Positions 26,801 through 33,955 of a DNA stretch of 54,528 nt are shown here, one piece after another (position 1 is the first letter of the stretch; the number at the start of each line of letters is the position of its first letter). The notes under the pieces are model-generated. The model was not told the origin of the DNA and ran no database searches. It saw only the letters and a program-made list of their open reading frames with translations. Position numbers and translations under genes: made by a program. Source of the DNA: Bryobacterales bacterium (GTDB lineage: Bacteria; Acidobacteriota; Terriglobia; Bryobacterales; Bryobacteraceae); the NCBI GenBank assembly GCA_020846745.1, contig JADLDI010000058.1, forward strand, positions 1-54,528, in the 5' to 3' direction.

Positions 26801-27018
26801 TCTTCCGAGCAAGGGCCGAAACAGCCGACGTTGGCGAGTACTACTTCGGCGCCGGAGCGATCGGTCAACTCGGCGAAGGCGTGATAAACACCTTCCGCCC
26901 CGTTGCCGCGGCCGCAGGTGCCCATGCCGACGGCGATGCGCGGTACGGAGGGAACGATCTTGGCCAAGCCGCGCTCGCGGACATCGTTGAAGGCGTTGAT
27001 GTCGAGGATCTTCGTCAT
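23860..27018 (-). CDS. hoxF: HoxF diaphorase subunit fused to NfnB/GltD-like flavoprotein
   Basis: 1052 residues, much longer than the usual HoxF of about 550-600. Domains in order: thioredoxin-like [2Fe-2S] region (about 25-100, C35, C66, C70); NuoF-like NADH/FMN core (about 145-480, GRGGAGY at 199, NADEGDPGAYMNR); [4Fe-4S] site SCGKCVPC (488-494) and C534; then a glutamate-synthase-small-subunit/NfnB-like half with a Cys-rich entry (CENSCP, CQHPCDNRC, about 564-630), an FAD site at 679 (AGAGPTGLAAA), an NAD(P) site at 808 (IGGGNAAIDSARTALRRGAE) followed by YRR, and a closing second FAD motif FFAGGDAISG. A last CLRC lies near the C-terminus. The fused half can bind a second pyridine nucleotide and another FAD, so the enzyme may couple H2 to both NAD and NADP. 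The frame is continuous, with no sign of error at the joint. Confidence 0.93.
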   Translation of the reverse strand: MTKILDINAFNDVRERGLAKIVPSVPRIAVGMGTCGRGNGAEGVYHAFAELTDRSGAEVVLANVGCFGPCSEEPLVNIRIPGRPMVILRRVQAADAERILHDLATGNITPDLAYAKIEEWDHITAHIRYGAGYPELPHWNEVPFFRAQKKIVLRNCGLINPDDIEEYIGVGGYQALYKVLIDGRPEMVIEQIKASKLRGRGGAGYLTGNKWEFLAKAKADRKFVICNADEGDPGAYMNRNEIESDPHSLLEGMIVGAYVMGATEGIIYVRAEYPLAVHRLERALDQAREYGLLGDNILGRGFKFDVQLVEGAGAFVCGEETALIASLEGFAGRPRPRPPFPAQKGLWGMPTNINNVETWYNIAPIVTKGAAWFTETGSTKSSGTKVFSLVGKITNSGLVEMPLGTPLKNFIYDIGEGGINGKGIKSVQTGGPSGGCIPQDMFDTNVDYESLAQIGSIMGSGGMVVMDEDNCMVDVARYFVEFTHSESCGKCVPCRVGLDKALKILNAFTEGTATQEHFEVLDELSRAIRDSSLCGLGQSAPNPVLTTMRHFRHEFEDHIVAHRCRAGVCAELALSPCENSCPLHMNIPRFLQLYKEGRIDDAFISVVIDNPLPASTGRVCQHPCDNRCRRQSLDEPVNMRDVHRLIADTVFASNRHGELMDRIAARRFTPTGRKVAIAGAGPTGLAAAFYLALLGHDVTVYESKPEAGGMLRYALPDYRLPKSVLSKELELIERLGVKFVFNTRIGFDITLNELDDQFDAVFVSIGTWKESWVYLPGTELKGVWPALHFLEAVSRGEEVNLGRRVAVIGGGNAAIDSARTALRRGAEVTILYRRERKDMPAIEEETLAAEEEGARILFLAAPHRILGSPDGQVKAIEVVKTKLGEYDSSGRRKPVPTPEILRYECDSVILAVGETVDIDFMKAAGLKISEKGTIDVDRYSMETSRPRFFAGGDAISGASNVSNAMGYGKKAARNIDKRLMGVRRWAQLFPDFDYDHDIPEQPSECRRHHPRELPPLVRVKGVDEVVLGLTPEQGREEAGRCLRCEVKAGNGR

Positions 27019-27518
27019 TTCTCACCGTCCTTAGAGATGGCGGCGATTTCGCGTTCGAGCGTGCGTTCGTTGACGTGGCTGCAGACGTGGTGATCGACCT
27101 CGACCACGGGCGCCAGGGCGCACTGTCCAAAGCAGGCTACGGTGCGGACCGTAAATCTGCCGTCGGGTGAGGTGAGCGATTCGGGTTCACCGTCGGCGGC
27201 GCCGGTGAGGCCGAGTTCGAGCCGGATGCTCTCAAGCAGGCCCCGCGAGCCACGAGCGTGGCAGGCGGTGCCGCGACAGATGCAGATCGTATGGTCCCCC
27301 TGGGGCTGGAGGTTAAAGAGCGCGTAGAAAGTGGCAACGCTATAGATACGCGCGAGCGGAATGTTCAATTTCCGGGCAACGTAACGGAGCGTCTCTTCGG
27401 GAAGGTATTTGCGGGGGTGGTGATCCTGGATGGTTTCCAGAATGCCGAGCAGTGCGCCGGGGCGGCAGTTGCGGCTCGCGATCACCTGGTCGATGAACGC
27501 CTGATCCATATCAATCAT
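27015..27518 (-). CDS. hoxE: Diaphorase [2Fe-2S] subunit (NuoE-like)
   Basis: 167 residues of the NuoE/24 kDa type. The C-terminal thioredoxin-like domain carries the four [2Fe-2S] ligands C81 and C86 (CRGTACHARG) and C129 and C133 (VACFGQC); the N-terminal helical part has YLPEETLRYVARKLNIP and ATFYALFNLQP. It is the first gene of the hox operon and overlaps hoxF by ATGA (27015-27018). Start choice is uncertain: ATG at 27518 or 27509, and neither has a visible Shine-Dalgarno sequence. The operon promoter must lie between it and the toxin remnant ending at 27622. Confidence 0.93.
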   Translation of the reverse strand: MIDMDQAFIDQVIASRNCRPGALLGILETIQDHHPRKYLPEETLRYVARKLNIPLARIYSVATFYALFNLQPQGDHTICICRGTACHARGSRGLLESIRLELGLTGAADGEPESLTSPDGRFTVRTVACFGQCALAPVVEVDHHVCSHVNERTLEREIAAISKDGEK

Positions 27519-27621
27519 AATTTAGCATCAGAATGTCTGGAATTACAGGGGTGGTGGCGATTTGGCCAACAGGAGTGTTGGATTTGGGGGCAGGGGTATC
27601 GGTAAGGAGTGGAAGAGATCG

Positions 27622-27780
27622 TCAGGTGCGGGATCGAAGGCGCGCGGTTGTTGGCAATGGATCGCTTGGACTGATCACCCGAGCCCGGAGCTTACGTTGC
27701 GGGAAGTCCCGTGGATTGAGGGTGACAATGAACGCAGCGATTCCTGCAACGACGACAGAGGTGTCTACGACTCCTTTACG
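27622..27780 (-). pseudogene. Internally deleted PIN-domain (VapC-like) toxin remnant
   Basis: The minus-strand frame right after the antitoxin-like gene reads KGVVDTSVVVAGI, the start of a PIN ribonuclease with its first catalytic Asp, and then jumps directly to AAFIVTLNPRDFPQRKL followed by ARVISPSD, the usual end of such toxins. Only about 52 codons remain of the usual 130 or so; the middle with the other acidic residues is missing and no ATG or GTG start is left. It ends at a TGA at 27622. The position just after a DNA-binding antitoxin gene is typical for a toxin gene. I infer an inactive toxin. It is not visible as a conventional open reading frame. Confidence 0.7.
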
Positions 27781-28336
27781 CCGGGCGCTTTTCGCCGCCA
27801 ACGGTGATCTCCGGAAGACTCTTCTTGCCAGCGCGGTAGCCGCGAATGGCTGACCGAATTTCGTCAGCGGTGATACCGGCGAGATCGTCCGCCGCCGCTT
27901 CCATGTTGCGCATTAGTTCGCGCTTCCAGCCAGGACGCTTCCGCCCGCGCGGAAGATCCCGAAAAAACTGTGCGCGAGGAAGTTGTTCGTCGAGCTCCTT
28001 CGCAAGGTTCCGTAATGGGATGCGGACCTCAATAGCCTCTCGTCCGCGAACCGGACGGGAACTCAATTTCAAATAACGGAGTCTGGTCCAGTCCTCATCG
28101 CTGACGTCGTTTGCAAGCGCGCGCGCAAAACGGGCAAGAACGCCGGTTGAGGCGCCGAGGGATTCCTTCAGATAGAAAGTCACCTTCGCTTCTAATAAGC
28201 GGCGGGTGTCGAACCAATAGTAAGCGTCCTTGCGAGACGGCTTCAATACGTTGAGTTGAACCAGATTCTGGAGGTCTTTGGGGGAGACACCAAGAACGGC
28301 GCTTGCCTGTTTCAGCTTCAGTTCGACGGTTCGCAT
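27776..28336 (-). CDS. MerR-like helix-turn-helix antitoxin-type protein
   Basis: 186 residues from the ATG at 28336. The N-terminus has a MerR-like helix-turn-helix (LKQASAVLGVSPKDLQNLVQ, then PSRKDAYYWFDTRRLLEAKV), followed by a helical middle part and a basic tail (LPRGRKRPGWKRELMRNM). Proteins of this layout are found just upstream of PIN-domain toxin genes and probably repress their own operon and neutralise the toxin. Here the toxin at 27622-27780 is a deleted remnant, so this would be an orphan antitoxin. The longer open frame to 28435 has no homology and I reject it. The toxin-antitoxin reading is inference from fold and neighbour. Confidence 0.7.
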   Translation of the reverse strand: MRTVELKLKQASAVLGVSPKDLQNLVQLNVLKPSRKDAYYWFDTRRLLEAKVTFYLKESLGASTGVLARFARALANDVSDEDWTRLRYLKLSSRPVRGREAIEVRIPLRNLAKELDEQLPRAQFFRDLPRGRKRPGWKRELMRNMEAAADDLAGITADEIRSAIRGYRAGKKSLPEITVGGEKRPA

Positions 28337-28430
28337 GGAATTACCACCTACAGTATAGATCGTTATTGACGGAACTACCCGCGACTCATCAGTCGCCTCC
28401 CGCTCTGCCTCAAAACAATCGCGGCCGCAA

Positions 28431-28458
28431 CCCACGTATCGTCACCCACGTATCGTCA
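28431..28458. repeat. Perfect 14-base tandem duplication
   Basis: CCCACGTATCGTCA occurs twice in direct tandem (28431-28444 and 28445-28458) in the gap upstream of the antitoxin-like gene. It may be a duplicated operator for that helix-turn-helix protein or a recent slippage event. No protein is encoded here. Confidence 0.6.
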
Positions 28459-28503
28459 ATCTGACAGAACACCAACATCTGGGTGGTGACTATGCCGTGG
28501 GAT

Positions 28504-30668
28504 TTAGCCGGTAATCACGTAGACATCGTGAATCGCAAACGGACGAGCCTCGAAGGATACCCAACCGTCCTGCCATTGAAAATCCACCGGCCGCTTGTCG
28601 GGAACCGCCATCACGCTTGATGGGCGCCGCTCGGCTCGAACGTTTACTCGCACGCCATGCACACGGGCCCTATCTTGCGATTGCGATGTACCGCTTTCGC
28701 GCTTGTCGCCGGAGTAGTTCACCAGGTGAACAACTCGTTCGGTGCCGCGGTGGTTATGGAACACCTCGACGCTCGGCGGGGCGTCGTCGAGGTTGATCGA
28801 CCGTGCCGCACGCGGGTGGACCGTGCTGAGCATCCACATGGCGATTTTGCGCAGCAGCGCCGGACCTTCAGCGTAATAGGTTGAGAAGATCGGAGCCGCA
28901 CAGTAGATCGCCTTTCCCTTGCCGTAGGTGTTCACCGTGATGCCTGGGCCCGCCGGTTGCGCCGAGGGGGCTCTTTTCGGACCCTCGCCTTCCACCAATG
29001 CTGCAATGGTCCGCGCAGTGGTCGTTTTCACTCGCGTGTAGCCACCCGAAAACTGGACGTCCATTGATGGGATGCCGAACTCCGGTATAGGCTCTGCGAT
29101 CCGGAGGAAGGACCGGCCGGCGGGTCCGCGGCCCTCGTACCTAACACCAAATACGCCGGCCAGCGCGAAGTCGGCGAGTTCGCGGTTGTTTGCATCGCGC
29201 GTTGCGGTGGAATAGGTCGCAACGAGCGAACCGCCCTCCCTCACGAACCGTTTGATGGCCGCGATCTCTTTGTCGTTCAGGATGCACTGGTCCGGCAGGA
29301 TCAGCAACCTGTACCGGCCGAGCGTCTCGACAAGCACGTCGCTATTCAGGATGGCGAACTGAACATGACCCTCTACCAGAGCTTTATGCGCGCCGGTGAC
29401 CGGATAATATGCAGGCGACGGCTTCCAATCCGGACTCAGGTTCATGGGCGTTTTCGATCCGATGGAGTCGGCCGAATGCAGAATGGCGACATCCCTTACG
29501 GGGCGGCAGTTCTTCAACCAAGGCTCCAGTTCGCGGGTCCGCTGGTTGACCCGGCCGTATAGGTGGTACACCGCGGGGTCGGGATTACCGGACGGATAAG
29601 CATCGTCACTTAGAAGAGACCGTCCGCAGGCGGCTAACTCGGTGGCGACCTCTTCGCGAAACGCCGCTTCGTCACGTAGGGAGTAATCGCCCCAGTTGTT
29701 GCCGCGCGTGTTGTGCAAACACCAGGAACGATCGCCCTGGAGGCTCGACAGGTAACGCGCCTCCAGCGAGAAATTGAGCGTGTAGACGCTCATGGCGGGC
29801 GGGGGCGGGTCCCAGTTGATCAGTTTCACGTAGGCCGGCGGATTGAGCGGCAACCGGGTCAACCAGGCCCAGTTGGTAACTAAAACTATATCGGGCTTGT
29901 TAGCACTTAGCGCCGCCTGGAGTTTGTCCATATGCGCCACCAGCCGTCGATTCGCCCATTTGCGATAGGCGAACGCCGAAGGATGAGTGTCCGACGCAGG
30001 CATCTCGCCGCCAACTTCGCGCGCGAACGACTCGCGGCAGTACCGGCAATAGCAGTTCGCGGTGATGAACTGGTGGACGGCAATGTCGAAGAAGAAACCG
30101 TCCGGATCGTACAGCGACAGCACCTCCTTCACCTGAGGAATCTGCACCTCGTCCACCCAGGGCGAATTCAGGCACATCTCGCCGCTGTCGCCTGTTGGCG
30201 TGGCGATCTGCTGTTTCGGGTCGTGGACGCACAGCCATTCCGGATGAGTCCGGTGGCGCTTCCGGTCGAACCCGGCTTTCATATAAATGAGCGTGCGGAT
30301 GCCGCGCTTCTTCAGGGCCTTGCTTTGGTCATCTCGCCCGTGAAGTCGTGCTGTAGACCCGGATGGACAACGCCGATTCTGGTCGGATAGTAAGAATACC
30401 CGCCGTGGCAGGCCCCGAAGTAACATACCATCTGGAAGCCGGCCGCTTCGAACATCTGCGCGGCGCGTTCCGCATCAAACCCGGCATACGCTTCTTTGCA
30501 CTCGGATAAGTGCGCGTCGATATGTAAGTGGCGGTAAGTGTTCGCGGTCCAGTGCGAGTTACTACCACTCTGCGCCGCGGCTTCGGCGAAAGCCGGTATC
30601 AGACCCGCCCCGGTGGCCAGCGCGGCGCCTTTCACGACATCCCGCCGCCGAACTAGTTTCGTGTCCAT
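28504..30668 (-). pseudogene. GHL6-type glycosidase with trimerisation domain, one frameshift
   Basis: Two minus-strand frames join into one protein of about 720 residues. The first (ATG at 30668 to a stop at 30312) has a twin-arginine signal (VRRRDVVKGAALATGAG) and ends HDFTGEMTKA; the second picks up at once with KALKKRGIRTLIYMKAGFDR and runs to 28504. One base is missing within about 30312-30330. Domains: GHL6-type hypothetical glycosyl hydrolase TIM barrel (PEWLCVHDP, YDPDGFFFDI, CRYCRESFARE), then a beta-galactosidase trimerisation/GATase-like domain (VLVETLGRYRLLILPDQ, FVREGGSLVATYS) and a C-terminal beta domain. It belongs to a five-gene operon with other glycan-type enzymes. It may be a true pseudogene, a strain mutation or a sequence error; the long intact rest favours a recent or technical event. 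Confidence 0.8.
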
Positions 30669-30691
30669 GGTCAAGCGATCCCCATCGCGCT

Positions 30692-31840
30692 TTAACGGCA
30701 GACCGCCGCCTCATAACGGCAGTCACGGCCCGCCTCAAACAGCGCCAGCACGTTTTCCGTCGGCACGTCCGGCTGTATGTTGTGGACGTTCGACAGGACA
30801 TACCCGCCGCCCGTGCCGAGAACTTCAAACAGCCGCCGCACTTCCGCCCGTACTTCATCCGGAGTTCCGGTGGGCATGATGCGCTGGCTGTCCATGGCGC
30901 CCCAGAACGTGATGCGATCGCCGAATTCGCGTTTCAGCCGCGCCGGCTCCATGTTCTTGGCCGACACTTGCACCGGGTTGAGGGCATCGATGCCGATGTC
31001 GATCAGATCGTTGATATAGGCGTAGACCGAACCGCAGGTGTGATAGAAGATCTTAGCTCGCGTATGCTCCCGAATTGTGGCCACGACACGTTCATGGATG
31101 GGTCGGATCAACTTGCGGTAGACGGGCAGCGCGCAGACGGCGCGGTCCTGCATGCCGACGTCGTCGCCGAAAGAAACGATGTCGACCAGGTCACCGACTT
31201 CGCGCAAGGCCCGGGCATTCAACTCCACCAGCACGTCCATGGCGGCATCCATGAGGCAGCGGAAGCGCTCGTGATCCTGCCCCAAGTCGGAATACCAATC
31301 CTCGAAGCCACGCAAATATTGAGTGAGGTGCACGGGGAAGAACCGCGCATTGAACATCACCGCGTAATCGGTTTTCCGCAGGCGCTCCGCTTGCGCACGC
31401 AAGCCGCGGAACCGGCCCGCATCCGTCGGGTCCGGCCAGGCGAAGTTAGCAATGTCGCTCGCGCTGATTTCACCCTTGAGCGGGCTGTCCGCGAGTTCGT
31501 AGTAATGACATCCGGGCGGCTTGCGGCGGATGACGCCCCACTCGTCTCGGTAGCGGATCTCATCGAGTTCTACGTCGCCGCCCTTATCGGGTGCAGCGTG
31601 CGCGAACGCACGAACGTCGACGTCGAGATACTCAAGGACGCGTTCGTCCATCTGGACGATTTGTTGCATCCGGTCAATAACGACACCCGGCTCGCCAAAG
31701 CCAAGGTGGGCGCGCAGGTTGTCGTAGGCTTTGAGGACCATCCCCGTAACACGGGAGCTACCAACGTCGATGGGAAGACGGTCCGGTTCGTTGTGATCAA
31801 GGGCGGCGAGAACCCTTTCTCGGTGGGTCATGGCTGCCAT
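30692..31840 (-). CDS. URO-D/MtaA-type methyltransferase-like protein
   Basis: 382 residues (ATG at 31840, alternative at 31831). It is a member of the uroporphyrinogen decarboxylase superfamily, of the branch that contains corrinoid-protein methyltransferases rather than haem synthesis enzymes: THRERVLAALDHNEPDRLPID at the start, and the zinc-type motif H267-T-C269-G in IFYHTCGSVYAYI. A third ligand is not obvious; H353 in SNVHNIQPDVP is at the usual place. True HemE lacks the HxCG site. It lies between two glycosidase-like genes in one run. This genomic habit is common in Acidobacteria and Planctomycetes and suggests handling of a methylated sugar, but no corrinoid protein is encoded nearby. 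The reaction is unknown. Confidence 0.82.
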   Translation of the reverse strand: MAAMTHRERVLAALDHNEPDRLPIDVGSSRVTGMVLKAYDNLRAHLGFGEPGVVIDRMQQIVQMDERVLEYLDVDVRAFAHAAPDKGGDVELDEIRYRDEWGVIRRKPPGCHYYELADSPLKGEISASDIANFAWPDPTDAGRFRGLRAQAERLRKTDYAVMFNARFFPVHLTQYLRGFEDWYSDLGQDHERFRCLMDAAMDVLVELNARALREVGDLVDIVSFGDDVGMQDRAVCALPVYRKLIRPIHERVVATIREHTRAKIFYHTCGSVYAYINDLIDIGIDALNPVQVSAKNMEPARLKREFGDRITFWGAMDSQRIMPTGTPDEVRAEVRRLFEVLGTGGGYVLSNVHNIQPDVPTENVLALFEAGRDCRYEAAVCR

Positions 31841-31894
31841 TGTAGGCGTGCCGGAGCCCGATGGGAAGCGGGGGTGTCCGCCCGCAGCCGATAA

Positions 31895-33901
31895 TTAGCG
31901 GAGTTGGGCGACAACCATCCCGTAGGTGGCGAGCCTTGGAACGGTGATCGCCGCCATTCCGCCGGCAACCGTAAATGGCAGCGTTTTGGCAGTTGGTTCG
32001 TCGGGTGAAAGCCAGCTTACTTGTTCAATGGCGCCTCCCGGCGGGACGCGCAGGCTAACTCCGATACTGTCCACGGCAGGCGTTCGACGGTAGTCGAAGT
32101 TCAATAAGTGCACCAGCAGCCGTTTCGGTTGGCCTAGTAACTCCGCGGTGACGGTAAGCGGGGCGCGGACCTCCAACGGCATCGTCCCGCCAGCAGCCCA
32201 GCGCACCGAATCGACGACGTGCCGCCAGTTGGCCGGCAGCACCCAATATGCGCTGGTCATCCCTGTTGCGGGCGGTTTTGGCTTGACGGCATCGACCGAG
32301 GCTATGTAGGCCACACGACCACTGCCAACCTGCCGCCGTACCGGCAATGTGGGATGGAATAGGTCCTTCAATGCCAGGTCACGCCGGCGCAGCCGCCATT
32401 CGGTGTAGAGCGATGTCTGCTCGGTGGCTAGTAATCCTCCCCCGCGATTCACGAACGCTCGGATCAGCGCGGCCTGCTCATCGCTCAATGCGTCCTGATC
32501 GGGTAATACGAGCACCTTATATCTGGTCAGGTTCTTTAGATCTTCGTCGAACACGATGTCAAAAGGCACCTTCGCCTGAATCAGCGCCTGTTCCACCAGC
32601 ATCGAACTTTGCCACGGCAGGTCGTTGTTATAAGCCATGGTTGCGAACGAATGCAGCACCGCCACTTCCGCCCGGCTTTCCACGCCGCGGTACTTATCGA
32701 AGTTAGCGCGATAGAACTGAATGTACCTGCGTTGAATGGCCGGTGTCTCATAGCCAGCTAGCGCGCCGCCGACCATCCCGAGGTTCTGGCGGTTATACGC
32801 CATCGCCTCGCCCATCTGCAGGACGCCGCCCTGTGCGCCGCCCGTATAAGTGAAGACGCTATTGTTCAGCTTGGAAGCCATTTTGAACGACCGGATTTTC
32901 GATACCAGCACTCCATCGGCGCTCACGCCGGCCGCGTTACCTTCCTCGGTCCAGACCACGTCGGTATGCCGCAACAGCCGCGGATAGTCCACCCCCTGTT
33001 CCCAGACGGTGTTCCGGCCGGAGATACCCGAGTGCGGGTTGTTCTCCACAGCTACCTGCGGATTCAGCCCGCGGATGTAGCGCTCCATCTCGCCGTAATA
33101 GTCCGCCAGTTGCTTACAGCGGAAATCGGCCCATTCCTGTACCAGTGGATCGTTGATGGCGCTTCCGACGCGCTCAACGGGCGGCGGCTCAACATAAGTC
33201 ACGTCGGCAAACCCCAGCCGCTTCGTTAGCATCTCTGGCGAGTACTTAGCCCGGAGAAACTCGCGGAAGTCGGCAATTGCCTGCGGATGGAAGAAGATGG
33301 GCGGCTGCGCCTGCATGCTGGTGTTATCGAAGTGGATGAGGTCGACTTTGAAATCTTCAATCGCGATCCGCAAGACGCGCTTCATGTACTCGCGATAGCC
33401 GTTGTGCATGAAGTAGACGCGCTTGCGGAATGTCTGGTCGCCATACACGACCGGGTGACCGAGAAATGGCGGCACGAACCAGTCCGTTATGTCCGGCTTC
33501 TCGCGCAGGAAGGTTTCATAGGCGATGGTTGACCCGAGATAAACACCCACCCGAAGGCCATGTTTCTTGCACAGATCCGCCAACCTCCGCGCATCGGCCA
33601 TGTGCTCGCGTTCCGCTTCGAGCCCGAAGCCCTTGTAGAAGTGGATGACGGCCATGGTCACGCCCAGTTCCTTCAACTTGATAACCGCTTCTTCCGAGTG
33701 TTCGCGGGCGTAGTCCTCTTCCTGCTGAATCGTGTTGCCGCCGACGCGGCGCCGGAAGATGGGCATGCTGTCCCAATTGCCGATGATGATGAGCGGTTCC
33801 TGACCGAGCCAGGCCGGTTTGGCCATCGGCGGCGGGTCGGCGGGCGCGGCGGCTCCGAACAGCGAGGCTGCGAAGAGAAAGGAAGGTAGTAGGGCAAACA
33901 T
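31895..33901 (-). CDS. Secreted glycosidase-like protein with trimerisation-type domain
   Basis: 668 residues, signal peptide MFALLPSFLFAASLFGAAA. An N-terminal TIM-barrel-like domain (about 30-400: VTMAVIHFYKGFGLEAER, KKHGLRVGVYLGST, FKVDLIHFDNTSMQ, RGLNPQVAVENNPH, DVVWTEEGN) is followed by a GATase-like beta-galactosidase trimerisation domain (about 410-540: AEVAVLHSFATMAY, YKVLVLPDQDALSDEQ, FVNRGGGLLATEQT) and a beta-rich C-terminus. The same order appears in the frameshifted gene at 28504, so they are distant paralogues. It should act on glycans outside the cytoplasm; the catalytic acids cannot be assigned by eye, Glu in VVWTEEGN being a candidate. Spaced 54 bases from both neighbours in the operon. 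Confidence 0.78.
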   Translation of the reverse strand: MFALLPSFLFAASLFGAAAPADPPPMAKPAWLGQEPLIIIGNWDSMPIFRRRVGGNTIQQEEDYAREHSEEAVIKLKELGVTMAVIHFYKGFGLEAEREHMADARRLADLCKKHGLRVGVYLGSTIAYETFLREKPDITDWFVPPFLGHPVVYGDQTFRKRVYFMHNGYREYMKRVLRIAIEDFKVDLIHFDNTSMQAQPPIFFHPQAIADFREFLRAKYSPEMLTKRLGFADVTYVEPPPVERVGSAINDPLVQEWADFRCKQLADYYGEMERYIRGLNPQVAVENNPHSGISGRNTVWEQGVDYPRLLRHTDVVWTEEGNAAGVSADGVLVSKIRSFKMASKLNNSVFTYTGGAQGGVLQMGEAMAYNRQNLGMVGGALAGYETPAIQRRYIQFYRANFDKYRGVESRAEVAVLHSFATMAYNNDLPWQSSMLVEQALIQAKVPFDIVFDEDLKNLTRYKVLVLPDQDALSDEQAALIRAFVNRGGGLLATEQTSLYTEWRLRRRDLALKDLFHPTLPVRRQVGSGRVAYIASVDAVKPKPPATGMTSAYWVLPANWRHVVDSVRWAAGGTMPLEVRAPLTVTAELLGQPKRLLVHLLNFDYRRTPAVDSIGVSLRVPPGGAIEQVSWLSPDEPTAKTLPFTVAGGMAAITVPRLATYGMVVAQLR

Positions 33902-33955
33902 GGCGTTAAACAGAATTATGGACTTGCTTATCGCCTGTGTCCAGTCCCCCGCCTT

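Noticed and set aside
30312..30330. Programmed ribosomal frameshift in the GHL6-type gene
   Set aside because: No X-XXY-YYZ slippery heptamer and no strong downstream hairpin were seen; a simple one-base loss explains the two frames.
30692..31840. Haem-synthesis enzyme HemE
   Set aside because: The HTCG zinc-type site is typical of MtaA-like methyltransferases and not of HemE, and no haem genes are nearby.
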